NCBI GenBank assembly: GCA_021783515.1
Contig: JAJXTV010000013.1
Location: forward strand, 31,948-95,947
DNA length: 64,000 bases
DNA from: Nitrospirota bacterium
Lineage (GTDB): Bacteria; Nitrospirota; Thermodesulfovibrionia; Thermodesulfovibrionales; UBA6898
Reading direction: 5' to 3'
Translations under genes and position numbers: made by a program
Part shown: positions 63,955 through 64,000 of the stretch, piece after piece
Numbering within the stretch: the stretch's first letter is position 1
How the letters are laid out: every line of letters begins with the position of its first letter
The notes under the pieces: model-generated
What the model was told of the DNA's origin: nothing
Database searches by the model: none
Seen by the model: the letters and a program-made list of their open reading frames with translations, nothing else

Positions 63955-64000
63955 CCTTTGTCGTCAGCTACCATCTCTTCGCTACACCTGAGGTTTTCAT

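Overview
The window is high-GC bacterial chromosome, AT-rich only at its right end. Several features suggest an anaerobic, metal- or ferredoxin-dependent Gram-negative in the Nitrospirota or the former Deltaproteobacteria: large multiheme c-type cytochromes with both CxxCH and CxxxxCH haem sites, indolepyruvate:ferredoxin oxidoreductase beside phenylacetate-CoA ligases, outer-membrane beta-barrels, many two-component proteins, and a radical-SAM peptide system of the kind seen in Geobacter. This taxonomic reading is an inference from gene content. No rRNA or tRNA was found.

Layout. 1-1703: a compact peptide-modification cluster with a consensus promoter, a 33-codon precursor too short for ordinary gene calling, a hairpin plus T-tract, a radical SAM/SPASM maturase and the start of an MFS transporter. 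1772-9992: TonB-dependent receptor, a six-Asp-box secreted protein, a decayed bcsG, then asd, an MTA/SAH deaminase, an SGNH hydrolase and a 59-aa protein. 10067-13163: housekeeping block recR, ybaB, dnaX and the SRP RNA, all on the minus strand, with a palindromic MITE-like element between recR and ybaB. 13275-16936: an unusual signalling group, namely an OmpA-like protein, a response regulator fused to a HEPN-like domain, a histidine kinase, and an aminotransferase-fold protein that has lost its PLP lysine. 16975-25303: DUF815 ATPase, RidA, leuCD with a divergent LysR gene, small redox proteins, a membrane-anchored peptidase, TauE and a phosphodiesterase. 25329-39034: signalling (DUF294/CBS protein, receivers, a large hybrid-sensor kinase), an 18-haem cytochrome, a beta-CASP nuclease and an alginate-export-type porin.

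39226-49552 is one long plus-strand catabolic/transport cluster: iorAB, paaK, an ACT-domain protein, livKHMGF and a second paaK. It is consistent with import of hydrophobic or aromatic amino acids and oxidation of their 2-oxo acids to aryl-CoA with reduced ferredoxin. 49607-60582 holds an eight-haem cytochrome with recently triplicated domains, a DAHP synthase, trxB, a DUF2142 membrane protein, an Smr protein, a fused amino-acid ABC transporter and a GH13 amylase.

60810-64000: a ParE/Phd toxin-antitoxin pair abuts an AT-rich array of same-strand genes. Each of the three genes ends at or within a few bases of an imperfect palindrome with attC architecture (R''-like box, two nested stems, R'-like box). 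Two of the three sites share the same apical loop. I read this as an integron cassette array with no integrase inside the window, including one truncated attC remnant.

The most interesting items are the cryptic peptide precursor cluster, the integron cassettes, the receiver-HEPN protein and its neighbours, and the triplicated cytochrome.
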